NCBI GenBank assembly: GCA_013115145.1 | Contig: JAAPAO010000003.1 | Location: forward strand, 169,153 to 233,152 | From: Perkinsus chesapeaki | Lineage: Eukaryota > Perkinsozoa > Perkinsida > Perkinsidae | DNA: 64,000 nt | Direction of reading: 5' to 3' | Part shown: one piece after another, positions 10,947 through 22,085 of the stretch | Position numbering within the stretch: the stretch's first letter is position 1 | How the letters are laid out: each line of letters starts with the position of its first letter | Position numbers and translations under genes: made by a program | The notes under the pieces: generated by a model | The model's input: only the letters and a program-made list of their open reading frames with translations | What the model was told of the DNA's origin: nothing | Database searches by the model: none

Positions 10947-12238
10947 ATGCCCAGCCTCTGGGGGCTACTCGTAGTGGTTTCCGCCGCATTGATTTCACGC
11001 ACCGATGCCTTCGCACTGGGTGCTGTTGGTGGGCACTACGGGTGCCAGGACCACTGCAATTCACCCGTCTACAAGGTCATATCTGAAGCCCTGCAATCCC
11101 ACGGCATAGAGCTCTGGTATATAAACGGTACCAGCGGGTGGTTGACCGGCCCTGGTCGACGTAAGATGCTGAGGCTCATCTACCTGCTGCCGTGCTTGAG
11201 AAGCCATCTTATATACCTCTCTCTGTTCGAGTACCAAGAGACCATACTGCCGCTCATCGAGGTATCCCCCCATTGGACCATACCGGAAATCTCCTTCCAT
11301 CCGTTCTGGTACTGGCCTGGCGTCCTGGTTGCCCCGCACTTCCAGCTGCTCCCTTATGTCTTCCCTCTGTTCATTACCAATGCCCTCTTAGCTGTGGTAA
11401 TGCTGTACTCGCTGGTCATGGTTGCCGTCCACGATTTCATATGGGTTGTCAGCCTTATTAGACTCAGAAGCCTAGGGGAGCTCATGCAGGAGGTCGACTG
11501 GACTATTCGGGAGTGCGCTGTGCGGTGCGCCATCTTCACCTTCTTGCCCGACCCACTGCAGGTACCAAACGCCTGCCTATTTTCTATCCGCCGACCTTCT
11601 GTTCCTTTTAGGATCTTCTGTTCTACCTTTCGCTAGCTTGGGACGGCCTCCTCTTGGCCGTGCAGGCTCTGATGCCTGTAGCGGTCACAGTAGGGTACTT
11701 CCTGTGGTGGAAGGGCGCCTCTGCCGACGTGCAGGAACGTTACGCAGACTGGGGCTACCGGCTCGTGCGCCAGTGGGCGGGCATGAAACCTGGCTACCTC
11801 CCCCTAATTCATTGTGACTCTTCTAAGGCGAACGGGCGGCACCGACCGCAGGCTTCTTGGGAGACGAAATCGAGGCGTATCTTTTACAGCTTGGTACGGA
11901 GACCGCTCGCACATGTGCACGGCGGTCGGTTCCTAACTAGCGTACTCGATGTGGAAGGATGGAACAATACAACGCTGACAGCAGGAGGCGGAGATGGGCT
12001 CGAAGAGCGGCAAACGGCAACCTCTGAGGAGGAGAGCGGGCCAGAGCCGGCCATGAAGCCCGGGCGTTGTGTCATCTGTCTCCATCGTCGAGCCGAAGTT
12101 GTGCTTGTCCCTTGTGGGCATATGATACTGTGTCGGCAGTGCTACAGTGATGCCCGAGAGGACGCTGCTGACGTCCTTGCCACTTGTCCCCTTTGCAAGA
12201 CCACCGTGAGAACAGCCTGTCGGGTTTACACCACTTAG
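10947..12238 (+). CDS. Membrane-anchored RING-type E3 ubiquitin ligase candidate
   Basis: Two exons (10947-11561 and 11612-12238; 50-nt GT-AG intron). The ATG at 10947 opens a signal-like segment (LWGLLVVVSAALISRTDA). Several hydrophobic segments follow, including PYVFPLFITNALLAVVMLYS and, after the intron, AVQALMPVAVTVGYFLWW. The C-terminus is a C3HC4 RING: CVICLHRRAEVVLVPCGHM, then LCRQC and CPLC. This layout (several membrane helices with a C-terminal cytosolic RING) fits MUL1-like or ER/organelle-membrane E3 ligases. The exact subfamily is not clear. It follows the reductase gene by about 70 nt. Confidence 0.78.
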
Positions 12239-12375
12239 GGGTCTGGACTACCGAGCCCACCTGCACCATCGTTACCTTGTTTGTTCTTTCCTCTGGAACT
12301 GATTTTTCTCATCACATTGAGCTGCGTTATGGCGTTCCTGGCTACCCCACGCGAACGCAGTCTGGAGTTGTACCT

Positions 12376-14561
12376 ATGTCATCGTCACCAGTGGTGCGCA
12401 GGCCGTTCGAGGAGGACAAGAAGTTCATCAGCAAAATGGAGTCACCGAGGTGGCACATCGACAAGGGGTTCGTAGAGAACATGAACGTGCCCGTGAAATT
12501 TTATGCCAACGATAAAATCATGCCGGCAGTCATGGACGAGCTACAGTAATGGGAAAGCGATCCCCCCGCTGAATCGAGCGCGACAATCTTAGGCGTTACT
12601 CGGTTCGCCCGGCTGGCGAGGCCGGCTTCCTGCCCGCACTGAAGCAGCTAGGAAACGTCGCCTCCCTACCAGGTAGGCCTGAGCTGTCCTCCACCGTCCT
12701 TCACTGAGCTCGCTTCAGGAATAGTCGGCAACGCTATCGGTCTGCCGGACATTCATAGTGGCTACGGCTTTGCAGTGGGATCAGTCGCGGCGTGTAAGTT
12801 TCTGCGGCGCGGAGCGGCTGTTTGCGGGCGAATCTTGCCTCAGTCGATGCTTCTGATCCGCGCGCGGTGGTCTCCCCAGGCGGAGTAGGATTCGATATCA
12901 ACTGCGGGGTGAGGCTTCTAAGGTAGCATCATCATTACGCTTGCACGGCGAGGGTCTACTTCGGTGGGCATCAGGACGAATCTTACATTGGAGGATGTGG
13001 AGCCTGTGAAGGAACAGCTTGTCCAAGCGCTGTATGATTGCATACCTGTTGGTGTGGGCTCTGAAGGCGTTGTCCCGGTTAACCAGGATACACTTCGCGA
13101 AGCATTGGTGAGCTTACAGTTGGTACCCTCGAATTCACGGAAACATTTCAGCAATACGGTATGGACTGGTCTGTCCGGGAGGGCTACAGCTGGGTGGAGG
13201 ATAAGTACCATTGTGAAGAGCAAGGCCGGTTGCTGAACGCCGATGCTTCTGAGGTGGGACAGTCTGCCTTGTGTGCCCAGGTAAGCGTTTTCTCAGGTTT
13301 CAAGACGTGCCATGATCCGGGGAGTACCGCAGCTGGGAACTCTAGGAGCCGGCAATCACTATGCTGAAGTCCAGGTAGACACTCCCTGCAGATGCCGACC
13401 TACTTCGGATTCTACTGAACAGGTCGTCGATGAAATATATGACAAGTACGCCGCCAAGCAGCTCGGGTTGGATCACCCCGGCCAGGTCAGTCTACCAGTG
13501 TATTCCCCTTCCCGACTACCCCACATAGGTATGTCTAATGATGCACAGTGGCAGTCGAGGTCTAGGCCACCAGGTGGCAACAGACGCTCTGCAGCTGATG
13601 TGCAAGGCGGCTATGACTCGGAAGGTAGGACAGCCGTCCGGCTTATCGTCGATGCTACTTCGGTCCGCCTCAGAATCCTATTCATCTGAATGATCCCCAA
13701 CTTTCCTGCGCGCCCATTAATTCTGACGAGGGCCAGCTGTATTTGAGGGCCATGGCAGCAGCTGCTAACTTCGCCTGGGTCAATCGCAGTACCATCACCT
13801 TCATGGCCAGACAGGCGTTCAGCAAGGTGCCGCCGCCCCCCTCTCCGGAACCTATTGCTGTTTTGCAGGTATTCCACCAAGATGCCGATGATCTTGACAT
13901 GCATGTTGTTTACGACATTTCCCATAATACCGCCAAACTCGAAGAGCACGTAAGAGGCATTGTGTGGCTATGCGTTCACCGTGGTGCAGTTGGTGAACGG
14001 CGAAGTTAAACAGCTGCTAGTCCATCGTAAAGGAGCAACGCGAGCTTTCCCGCCGAATCATCCCCTTGTTGCAAGCGACTACCAGGTAAGTGAGGGATAC
14101 CCCTGTTGGCTACTGTACCGCCTTTGACAGAGCATCGGAGAGCCTGTACTGATCGGAGGCTCAATGGGAACTTGCTCCTATGTTCTAGTAGGCACCCACA
14201 CAGGCGAGGTAAGTGCTGCAAACGTTTGAAGAAACATCAACGCCGTTCCTCAGAAAGAGACTTTCTCGAGTACATGTCACGGTGCTGGAAGAGTCCTCAG
14301 TCGCAGTGGCAGCCGTCGTAAGCTAGACTACGACCATGTCACATCGGAGCTGGCGGACAGGGTAGGTCAGCCTCTACCGTGTCGGGTGGGACTGTGCTTT
14401 TGATTCAGGGCGTAAGCATGCGCGTAGCCTCCCCGAAGCTCATAGTGGAGGAGGCCCCGGAGTCTTACAAAGACGTCACCGCTGTGGTGAACACCTGCCA
14501 TCAAGCTGGCATCTCGCGGAAGGTCGTCAAGATGCGCCCTATCGCTGTGGTTAAGGGCTGA
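12376..14561 (+). CDS. RTCB: tRNA-splicing ligase RtcB, eukaryotic type
   Basis: Joins 2',3'-cyclic-phosphate and 5'-OH RNA ends in tRNA splicing and, in animals, HAC1/XBP1-type mRNA splicing. Exon 1 has [20 protein letters not shown]. Next come [14 protein letters not shown] (12750), [15 protein letters not shown] (12880; metal-binding Asp and Cys), [12 protein letters not shown] (13332), [16 protein letters not shown] (13540), [10 protein letters not shown], and the guanylation-site region [16 protein letters not shown] (14276). The end is [18 protein letters not shown]...PIAVVKG, with the canonical terminal VKG. About ten short introns interrupt it. All catalytic His/Cys positions I can identify are kept, so it should be active. 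Confidence 0.93.
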
Positions 14562-14810
14562 TTACTAAATTGTGTTGAAGAATACTTCACCGTTATAGAT
14601 TACTATCTTGATTTATCATCTCACTGAGTGACTCGTTTTTTCTTGGAAGGATTTGTTCTGAGTTGCTTAGTTACAGTACCCGCCATCTAAAGAGTGTTCT
14701 GCGATCGGCAGGGCTTAGGGGCTCTTTAGATTTAGGGACTGTACCTTGTCCTGGCGCGCGGGGAGGCGCGGTCTTCAAACGCGAAAAGTTACCTGAGCGC
14801 ATGCTCTGCG
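14562..14810. other. Short intergenic region or unresolved 5' exon
   Basis: No clear exon seen. An upstream exon of the following gene could lie here because an open frame without ATG runs from about 14663. Confidence 0.35.
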
Positions 14811-16021
14811 ATGTATGGGCCGGTCAGAGCTTTGGCAGTCGGGCAAGCAATGTCCTCCACGACAGGCCAGGGAGGCTTTCCTCTCTTGCTCACCGCGGGT
14901 GGCAAGTCCCTCGAACCAGTGTCGCAAGCGGCACTGTCGAAAGCAGCTCGCATGCTGGGCCAAGATGCTGTGGCGGTACCACCTGTGAAAGCTGCCAATG
15001 TGAGCTTCCCTTCCGCAACTGTATCTTATAGCGACACTTTCCTTCTCAGAAAAGGCCGACGAGGGAGAGTCTTCTCACCTTCGAAGCGCCTCTGCTCCGG
15101 CCACACGCTCCTCTGGAAGCCACTGGGGTGGCCCTGAAAAGTGACGAGACTGAAGATACTACCTTGGGTATGATCGACCACCAGCACATAGAGATGCTTC
15201 CGAGGCCACTTTGTAAAAAGCGAAAAGCAGACTTCTTTGAGCAGCTCCAGCATGAAGAAGCCACGAAGGGCTCATCTTGCGGCGTAGATCCAGACGAGGT
15301 CACTGCCAGCGACCTGGATGCGCTAGAGGCCAGCCTTCCCTTTGGTCCCGACCAACTGCAAGAGTTCATAATCACGCGGAGGTTCCCTCTGTTGTACGTT
15401 GGTGTTGACAGCGCTGGTCTCAACGCGCCTGGGGTGTGCAGTACAGCAGCTGAGGATCTTATTGCCAACGATGGCATCGTATCGGTGAGGGTGCAGGCGA
15501 GAGCCGTAGTTGAGACGAGGGACACCGCGGGAGCACAGGCGAGGGGAGGACTCTTAGTGGTCGATCAGGACCAGCTCCCGGGATCGAGAAGGGAGTTCGG
15601 ATTGCCCACAGGGCCTGAGCTGTGCTGGCGGGCCCTTGCGCCCGGCCAAAGGTTTCATCGCAGCGGTGATGCCGAGGCGCCAGTGGTCCTACCGGGAGGA
15701 TGGAAATTTCCGAGTAGGCTGTTGAAGGTCGACCGAGAGTGGGTGGACATGCGGGGTAGGGTGGCCTCCTGTGTGCTCGGTGATGGCTTGTGGATCGGCT
15801 TCGAGAAGGGCGACAGCGTTCTTGTCTCGGGAGAGAAGGGCCAACTCAGCCGTCTACTGGAAAGGGTACAGTCCGGAGCAGTCGTGGAGGTGCGGAACTG
15901 CTGGGCTTTGCCGGATTGGCTTGTTACCAGTGGCTCACGTGAACTGAGAGGAGACAGCACCAGCGTGGAGATCCTCCGCATTACTGAGAAGTCTGCCATG
16001 TCCCCGAAGTGCCTCGCATGA
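14811..16021 (+). CDS. BRC-repeat-like (BRCA2-related?) protein
   Basis: Possible RAD51-binding recombination mediator. Near the N-terminus (about 14880-14970) is a segment with LLTAGGKSLEPVSQAALSKA, which fits the BRC repeat pattern (x-TAxGK...L-xKA). The usual Phe of the FxxA motif is Leu here. After a short intron (about 15001-15045) the frame continues to 16021. It contains KKRKADFFEQL, acidic stretches, and a C-terminal region WVDMRGRVASCVLGDGLWIG...VRNCWAL that could be an OB fold. One repeat plus an OB-like region would match compact protist BRCA2/Brh2-type proteins. It is far shorter than animal BRCA2, and no DSS1-binding helix was identified. The start at 14811 is provisional. Confidence 0.45.
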
Positions 16022-16244
16022 CATTAGTGTCATTACCCCTCGGCAAGTGTTATCTTTTGTTCTAGTTCTAGCTCTACAACTGGGGTCTTTGCCTGTCCCG
16101 TCGTGGTGTGCGAAATACTGTAGGTATCTGTTGGACATTCTAGCGCGCCGTGAGCGACGCTCCTAGAAAGGGACCTCAACCTCCCTTCGGTCGTCCTTAT
16201 GAGCCCCGTACGATGCTGCTCTGACAGCAGCCTTATGTGGTAGA
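16022..16244. other. Short intergenic region
   Basis: Nothing coding recognised between the BRC-like gene and the second RtcB start at 16245. Confidence 0.4.
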
Positions 16245-18290
16245 ATGCTAGTGCGGCATCGCCTTCCCCTTGGCGCAGCGCGCACAACACGGTTTCCAGA
16301 GATCATTAGACCATCTGGAGGAACGCCCATCCATCTATACACCGACGATGTGGACCAGCACACTATGCAGCAGCTGTGAGGGGCGGGGTCGCGCTATTGG
16401 CAATCTACAGCCAAGGCTCAGTGACGGACTTGTGTGGTCAGGGTCAACCTTGCTCGGTCGCCGATGGTCGTGGGCTACGTTGCGGCCATGGCTGATGTTC
16501 ACCTAGGCAAAGTTATGCAGCCGGATGGAGAACGCTCACTGTTCCATAGTTTTTTCGCAGGTGCTACGATCGGCAGTGTTTTTGCATCGCGGGATTTCGT
16601 TTGCCCCAATGCGGTGGGCGTGGACATAGGCTGTGGCATGTGCGCAGTGAAGGTAGGTCACCTCGTTTCTCGAGGTGTCTAACGTAGGGTCCGTACGGCG
16701 TGTCGCTGTCAGTGTAAAGATCCACACCATGCCAAGGGAGATGTTTCATTGGAAAATATTCAACATTGAGGAGTGTATTTTCTGTGGTGGTTTGGGAAGG
16801 AAGGCCATCAGTCTGATAGCTCGATCGGATGATGGCACCAATTCCGAACATTATCGCTTCGCGGCTCTTCGACCATAGTAGCCGTGGCGAGAGTGGCGGC
16901 CTTCGTAGAATTGCAGCAATAACGCTTCCGAAATAGGGTTTTGCAGTGGACGATCTATACGTAGGTTCCAGAGCTATCGAAACATGCTCTGTCGGAACGG
17001 TTCTTGACAAGGCTGCATCGTCAGTTGGTGGAGCGAATCCCGACGGGTATATGCCAACTGAGAGACGGTTCATGGCATTGCCTACACGTTAGGCTTCAAC
17101 AGCCACGAAAAAGCATCTTCTGAGATGCGAAAGGCGATGAAGCAATTGATAGAGAAACACAACCCTACTGCGCACACTAGGCGGGTGAGCGAATAGCGTA
17201 TACGATTCGAGCAGCTGACCTGTAGCCAGGTCATCGGCGATCGGCATGTGAGACAGATCGGCACTCTTGGAGGCGGCAATCATTTCATCGAGCTTCTCTA
17301 CGATGAGGAGGACGGCATCTGGCTCATGCTGCATTCCGGGAGTCGAAATATCGGCAACATTACTGCTCAGCATTACGATGAGTAAATGCGGCGACACAAT
17401 TTGGTGTCCCCGACTATTAAGGGATATCTGTGAGTCGAGAGGGGTATTGGACGGTCTCAGGTTGGCAGCGAAGCAGAACGGAACGTCGAAGGAGAACCTT
17501 GCGCATCTTGCGATCGCCAGCGAGGCCGGGCAGGACTATTTGCGGGACATGCACTTCTGCCAGGCCTATGCGATGGAGAATCGGAGGTTCATGATGGATT
17601 CATTCGTCAGTAGCTACTATCTCCGCCGTCTTGCATCAGTCAGCGTATTAGGCGCTGTTAGAGATCTCAGCGGGAGAGCGCCGGATTGGGACACACTCGT
17701 GAACATCCATCACAATTACTGTGAGTGTGAGGACTGTGTTTATCGGGATCCAGAATCGGGCAAGATAATACGGGATAAGCTGTGGATCACCAGGAAAGGA
17801 GCAACTTCGGTACAAACTGGTTCACGCTGTCAAATGATCAGTCTGATTCTAGGCTCGTAAAGGCCAGCTTGGCATAATACCGGGCAGCATGGGAACCGGG
17901 AGCTACATCACTCGAGGGAAGGGCGAGAGCATGGCTTGGAGTTCATGTTCGTTTCTTCCGCCTTATCGATTCGAGCGTAATCGGTCTCGAACTGTCAACC
18001 GTGGCTTTTAGGCTCTCATGGTGCTGGCCGACGGCTGAGCCGGAACGCCGCTAAGCGGGTGGTCGGAGTTGCCGAATTGAATGAAATGATGGAAGGTATC
18101 GTTTGGGACAGCGATGCCGCTAAGTTGGTAGGATCGACTTGCCGGTATGAGGATATTCTTATCATCGCTGCAGGTCCGTGATGAAGCACCCGTCGCCTAC
18201 AAAGATCTCAAAGAAGTGATGGTGAACCAGGAGGACCTGGTCGAGGTCGTGCATAAGTTACTGCCGTTGATGAACATGAAGGGATATTAG
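16245..18290 (+). CDS. RtcB RNA ligase, bacterial-type paralog, possibly organelle-targeted
   Basis: Second RtcB ligase, closer to bacterial RtcB than to the eukaryotic copy at 12376. The order is GGTPIHLYTDDVDQHTMQQL (16318), AAMADVHLGK (16485), GATIGSVFASRDFVCPNAVG then VDIGCGMCAVK (16560-16650; metal Asp/Cys), LGGGNHFIELLYDEED (17266), MLHSGSRNIGN, INIHHNYCECED-like NIHHNYCECEDC (17703), WITRKGA, IIPGSMGTGSYI (17877), SSCSHGAGRRLSRNAAKR across an intron (17940-18055), and the end EAPVAYKDLKEVM...NMKGY. The N-terminus MLVRHRLPLGAARTTRF has Arg but no acidic residues, like a mitochondrial presequence. About ten introns show it is nuclear, not bacterial contamination. The terminal VKG of classical RtcB is MKGY here. 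Confidence 0.87.
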
Positions 18291-18434
18291 TGTCACCGCA
18301 CCGTATCGCGTACCGTTGGTTTCGAGTTTCCGTATTGCGGTGCGGTCTCACTGCTATCCGTAAACACGGTTTTTCCGACTTTCCTAGGATGTGTTGTTCA
18401 AGGGAGGGGGAGCGTTCACACCGCAGGGTTTCCC

Positions 18435-19751
18435 ATGAAGAGTGTTTTCCTCCGAGCGAGCGAGATCTCAGAGGCGGCATGTGGCCTGAGGCGTTTCCTC
18501 AATAACGATGTGAATCGACGGCACTTCCTGTCAGAAGGGGTGTCATTCAAAAAGTACCCTTGGGATTTCAAGGTTGACGAAATCCCAGACGATTCCGCCA
18601 GTGCGGCATCCGAGCACTTCATCAATTTCACTTTATGGAAGAAAGATTTGACAACTCGCGAAGCGCTCGTGGACATTTCCAAGAAGACAGGTATCAGCAT
18701 GAAGGCTTGGTCCGTTGCTGGATGGAAAGATAGGAAAGCAATAACAACTCAGAGGGTATCTATCCAAGCCGATCTGAAAGAGAAGCTTATGCAGTATCTG
18801 AGCAACGATTCAGTACGATTGTCCGACTTCACTCCTGGGAACCAGCTCAAGCCCGGTCAGCATCGAGGGAATAGATTCCGTATTACTCTACGGAATTTTC
18901 CGTTCGATAAGGGGTCCTCCGACATCGCCGATGTAGAAGTGCTGCTCCAAAATGTAAAGAAGAATGGTATTTTCAACTACGCTGGAGTCCAGCGATTCGG
19001 CGCCTTTGGGCAAGCGTTCCGAATTGGTCGACATTTGATTGCTGAGAGGTCAGATCTCGCCGTTGGTGCACTTCTTGACCCTGTCATGGTGTCCACCGGT
19101 TCGAGTGATCGTTGCATTCTAGAAGAGTGGCATCGGTCCCGAGACGCTCATCATGCAATCGCGAGTTCATCTGGTGGAGTAAGAGAAATGGAATTCGCAT
19201 TACTGAAGCGATTAGCTCGGAGCGATTGTCGCCACGACTTCAATCGAGCTCTAAGAGCGACGATACCGAAGGAGCACCGACGGTTCTATATGCACGCGTA
19301 CGGCTGTTATGTGTGGAATAGAATGGTGAGCCACTACGGTATCGACGTCGGTGATGAGCTGCCTATCCTGGGCGCCGGTATTCCACCAGAGTTCTTCGCT
19401 ACTCGGAATGGTAAACTACTCCAATCCATTCTAATCGATGATGGTCTCGTCTCCCCCTCGGAGGACCTCCAGGTGTTTTGCGATGATCTCGGGCCTCGGC
19501 TGATGCTGATGGCCAAAATGCGCCCGGTCATCATCGTTCCCAGTGATTTCACTTGGCAGTGGGTCACCCATCAGCCGGGCGAGTTTCGTGACTTATGGCA
19601 GCCAGTCGGTGAGTGCGGCAATGCTTTGTCTCTGCTATTAGAGTTCACGTTGCCAGCTGATGCCTTCGCCACGTCGGTGGTGAGGGAAATCACTGGAGGT
19701 CTCGATAATTCAACAGCACCCAAGAATGATGAAACAAATCATTCACGATGA
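18435..19751 (+). CDS. PUS7: tRNA/mRNA pseudouridine synthase, TruD/PUS7 family
   Basis: Converts uridine to pseudouridine in RNA (U13/U35 of tRNA and some mRNA sites in this family). A single long exon of 438 residues. Family landmarks: FKVDEIP (start of the TruD fold), the catalytic-Asp motif AGWKDRKAITTQ (canonically AGTKD; Thr is replaced by Trp here), GNRFRITLRNF, IFNYAGVQRFG, RFYMHAYGCYVWNRMVSHY, LPILGAGI and a C-terminal SDFTW. The length suits a minimal PUS7. It sits 145 nt after the bacterial-type RtcB gene. ATG 18435 is supported by FLRASEISEAACGLRRFL directly downstream. Confidence 0.9.
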   Translation: MKSVFLRASEISEAACGLRRFLNNDVNRRHFLSEGVSFKKYPWDFKVDEIPDDSASAASEHFINFTLWKKDLTTREALVDISKKTGISMKAWSVAGWKDRKAITTQRVSIQADLKEKLMQYLSNDSVRLSDFTPGNQLKPGQHRGNRFRITLRNFPFDKGSSDIADVEVLLQNVKKNGIFNYAGVQRFGAFGQAFRIGRHLIAERSDLAVGALLDPVMVSTGSSDRCILEEWHRSRDAHHAIASSSGGVREMEFALLKRLARSDCRHDFNRALRATIPKEHRRFYMHAYGCYVWNRMVSHYGIDVGDELPILGAGIPPEFFATRNGKLLQSILIDDGLVSPSEDLQVFCDDLGPRLMLMAKMRPVIIVPSDFTWQWVTHQPGEFRDLWQPVGECGNALSLLLEFTLPADAFATSVVREITGGLDNSTAPKNDETNHSR

Positions 19752-20418
19752 GAACGTTTCTGTGCATTCGAGTTCCGAGTTGTTAAACACCCGTATTGCG
19801 TATCAAGGACAACTTAGAGAAGATGAGTTACAATGCTTGGAAGCTCTCACCAAACCGGACGTAGAGATATCTTAAAATAGCGACAAGCTCGGTACTAGCA
19901 CAACGCCATCTTCGCGGTGATGGACTATAAATTGACCCACACAAGCTGTTGGCTGTGTATGTCGTTATAACGGCAGACTTGTTGCTTGGTGTCTACTATA
20001 GGATTAGCTGCCAGCTAGTGCCCTTGATGCCCAGCACACGTGTCTGTTGGTGGGCATTACGTACATTTAGGTGGCCCACATTAGACTCCATTCAATGTTA
20101 AAGCGGTCAGCCCACTTAGTATGGCACAAGTCGCTCCGTCGAGCGAGGCATATGTGCATCCCGTCCGTGGACTCCCCACTCGCAACTAGCGATTTCCTTC
20201 CTCGTTCACTAGTACTGTATGTTTGTCACGTGTCACTACCACAAGTAACATCAATTATATTAGAAAGAACTTCTCGTGCATTCGCCATGGTACTGTAACA
20301 ACTATACATCCGTCGCCCATAAGGGCACTCAGCGATCACCACTCTACACGAGCTTTTGGTTCATTTCAAAAATCATTAGCATACTCTAACCTTGCAGGGG
20401 AGAAGGCCGACATACAAA
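19752..20418. other. Intergenic region between convergent genes
   Basis: No gene seen. It lies between the plus-strand PUS7 gene and the minus-strand HAD-like gene and should hold both 3' ends. Confidence 0.5.
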
Positions 20419-21945
20419 TTAATAGGGCTGGGTGTGCTGTTGTTGCTGCATTCGATTATTGCCGGTGTGGCCGGTGTTGTGGAAGTCATCCTTCACCAGA
20501 CACTGCTGTGGCTGTATGCACAGGTCCAGGTCCTGGTCGTAGCGGACGACTTGTGATAAACAATCTTGTATAAGGTATTGCTCCTGAGTAAAAGGCCCAT
20601 TGAAAGCAGCCATAGTGGACCCTGTGTTACCTTCCTTAGATGTTCTAAATCTGGCCGTTCCATGAATTTAAGACTTTTACACAGAAGACCGGCTGGTGAT
20701 GATGAATCTATCAGAGACTGTTCATTGAACTCACGACAGGCATATATAGCTGCCATTCGTTCATGGGCAGAATCACCGAGAGAAATAACACATCGACGCC
20801 GACTAAGCAAGGACAATATCAGAGGACAGAAGACGGGGTCTCCCACCCGTGGACCGCGGGCACATCCGAAAAGTGTGAGGCAATGGCGTGGCGGAAGGCT
20901 TGCTCCTTCCATTCAAATGCTGATGGGAAACCCTGAAGTCCAGCCTGCGGAGAAAGCGAGCGCAGATTCCAAAGGAGCTACCCGTGGCTCGAAGGTGCTC
21001 CGAGCGGAGGTGTGATAAATCATGTTAATTGTCGGCAGCATCGAAGGAAGGAATTTGGCACATGTGAGCGGCAGCCAGCCGGTCTCGGCGTTCGTCACGA
21101 TTATAACCGTCCCTGAACCGACAGCTGCAACTGTGATTACGTGTGGCGAGTTACTACCAAGTTCCATGGCGGCCAGCAGCGTAGTGTTCGCAAGCTCTGC
21201 ATAGGCATCGAGGGTCTTGCGAAGTTCGGGGCTCGGTCCCGGGCCATCAACTCTCAGGCCCTATACAACAATCCTGTAGCTGTTAGGGGGGCGGCGGCGG
21301 AGGCAGACTTACACATTCAACAGTGAGGAAGCGTGTGGGTAGGATGGTATCATCCCAGTCAAAAATAATTAGAGTGTCCTCTTTACAACTACCAGCGATG
21401 GCGCTCACCATGGAGCAATCTTCATCGCTGTCACAACTGGCTGTCGAGCCGGTGAAGGTCGAATCGACCGAGCTGACATTCCTTTTCCCAGTAGACCTGC
21501 CACTAGAGGTGCCATACTAATTCCGACTTCGCCTCAATTGGCTACTCTTTCTCTTCGTGACTTTGATAAGCTCCCATATCCTGCCGACCATCAGTAACAC
21601 TATTTGTTAACCTGCCGGAAATTCGGCAACTCCGCGGATCTCAGAACTGTGATGACCTCGCATCGAGGTTCCGCTTTTGCTCTTCCGCTCGCTGTTGACG
21701 AGCTGTACTCTGCATCGTCGGGGCTGGATCCACCGCAACGGGGACGCCGCCGCGTACAGTAGCTTCAGTAACTCCGGCAGATGGCATAGGTCAGGAATGT
21801 CCAAAACGGAGGCTGCAGAGGAGGTGATTGAAAAGACTGCCAACTCGAGAGTTCTTGTTTCAACGCTCCAATGGACCGAGGGCGTCGGGCACTGGCGCGG
21901 GAGAGACCACGCTGCATGATAATTGATGATATAATGATAAATCAC
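20419..21945 (-). CDS. HAD-like protein, tandem copy 1
   Basis: Predicted HAD-superfamily hydrolase-fold protein of unknown substrate, of a kind common in alveolates and other protists. Reading on the minus strand: Ser-rich N-terminal part, then IIFDWDDTILPTRFLTVEC (21320-21380; the nucleophile motif DxDDT), GTVIIVTNAETGWLPLTCA (motif II-like TNA), and an exon with LSRRRCVISLGDSAHERMA (GDS, motif IV). This is followed by KSLKFMERPDLEHLRK and, after a 44-nt intron, EQYLIQDCLSQVVRYDQDLD and a Gln/His-rich tail ending at 20419. The 5' end (21524-21945) is uncertain. It is a near copy of the gene at 22086-23487, offset by about 1.74 kb. Confidence 0.68.
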
Positions 21946-22085
21946 ACTTCGCTTCGTTTAGAGCAATTGAGCTACCGCCGCTGCCGCAGCATGGCAAGCC
22001 AGCGAGGCGGAACGGCAGACTTTCAAATTAGAGAGTGGCCGACTAAAATAGTACAAGCCAATTTACGATGACCGACCAAACGTAG

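Noticed and set aside
12376-18290. Bacterial contamination or an Rtc operon
   Set aside because: Both RtcB genes are broken by many short introns and flanked by intron-bearing eukaryotic genes.
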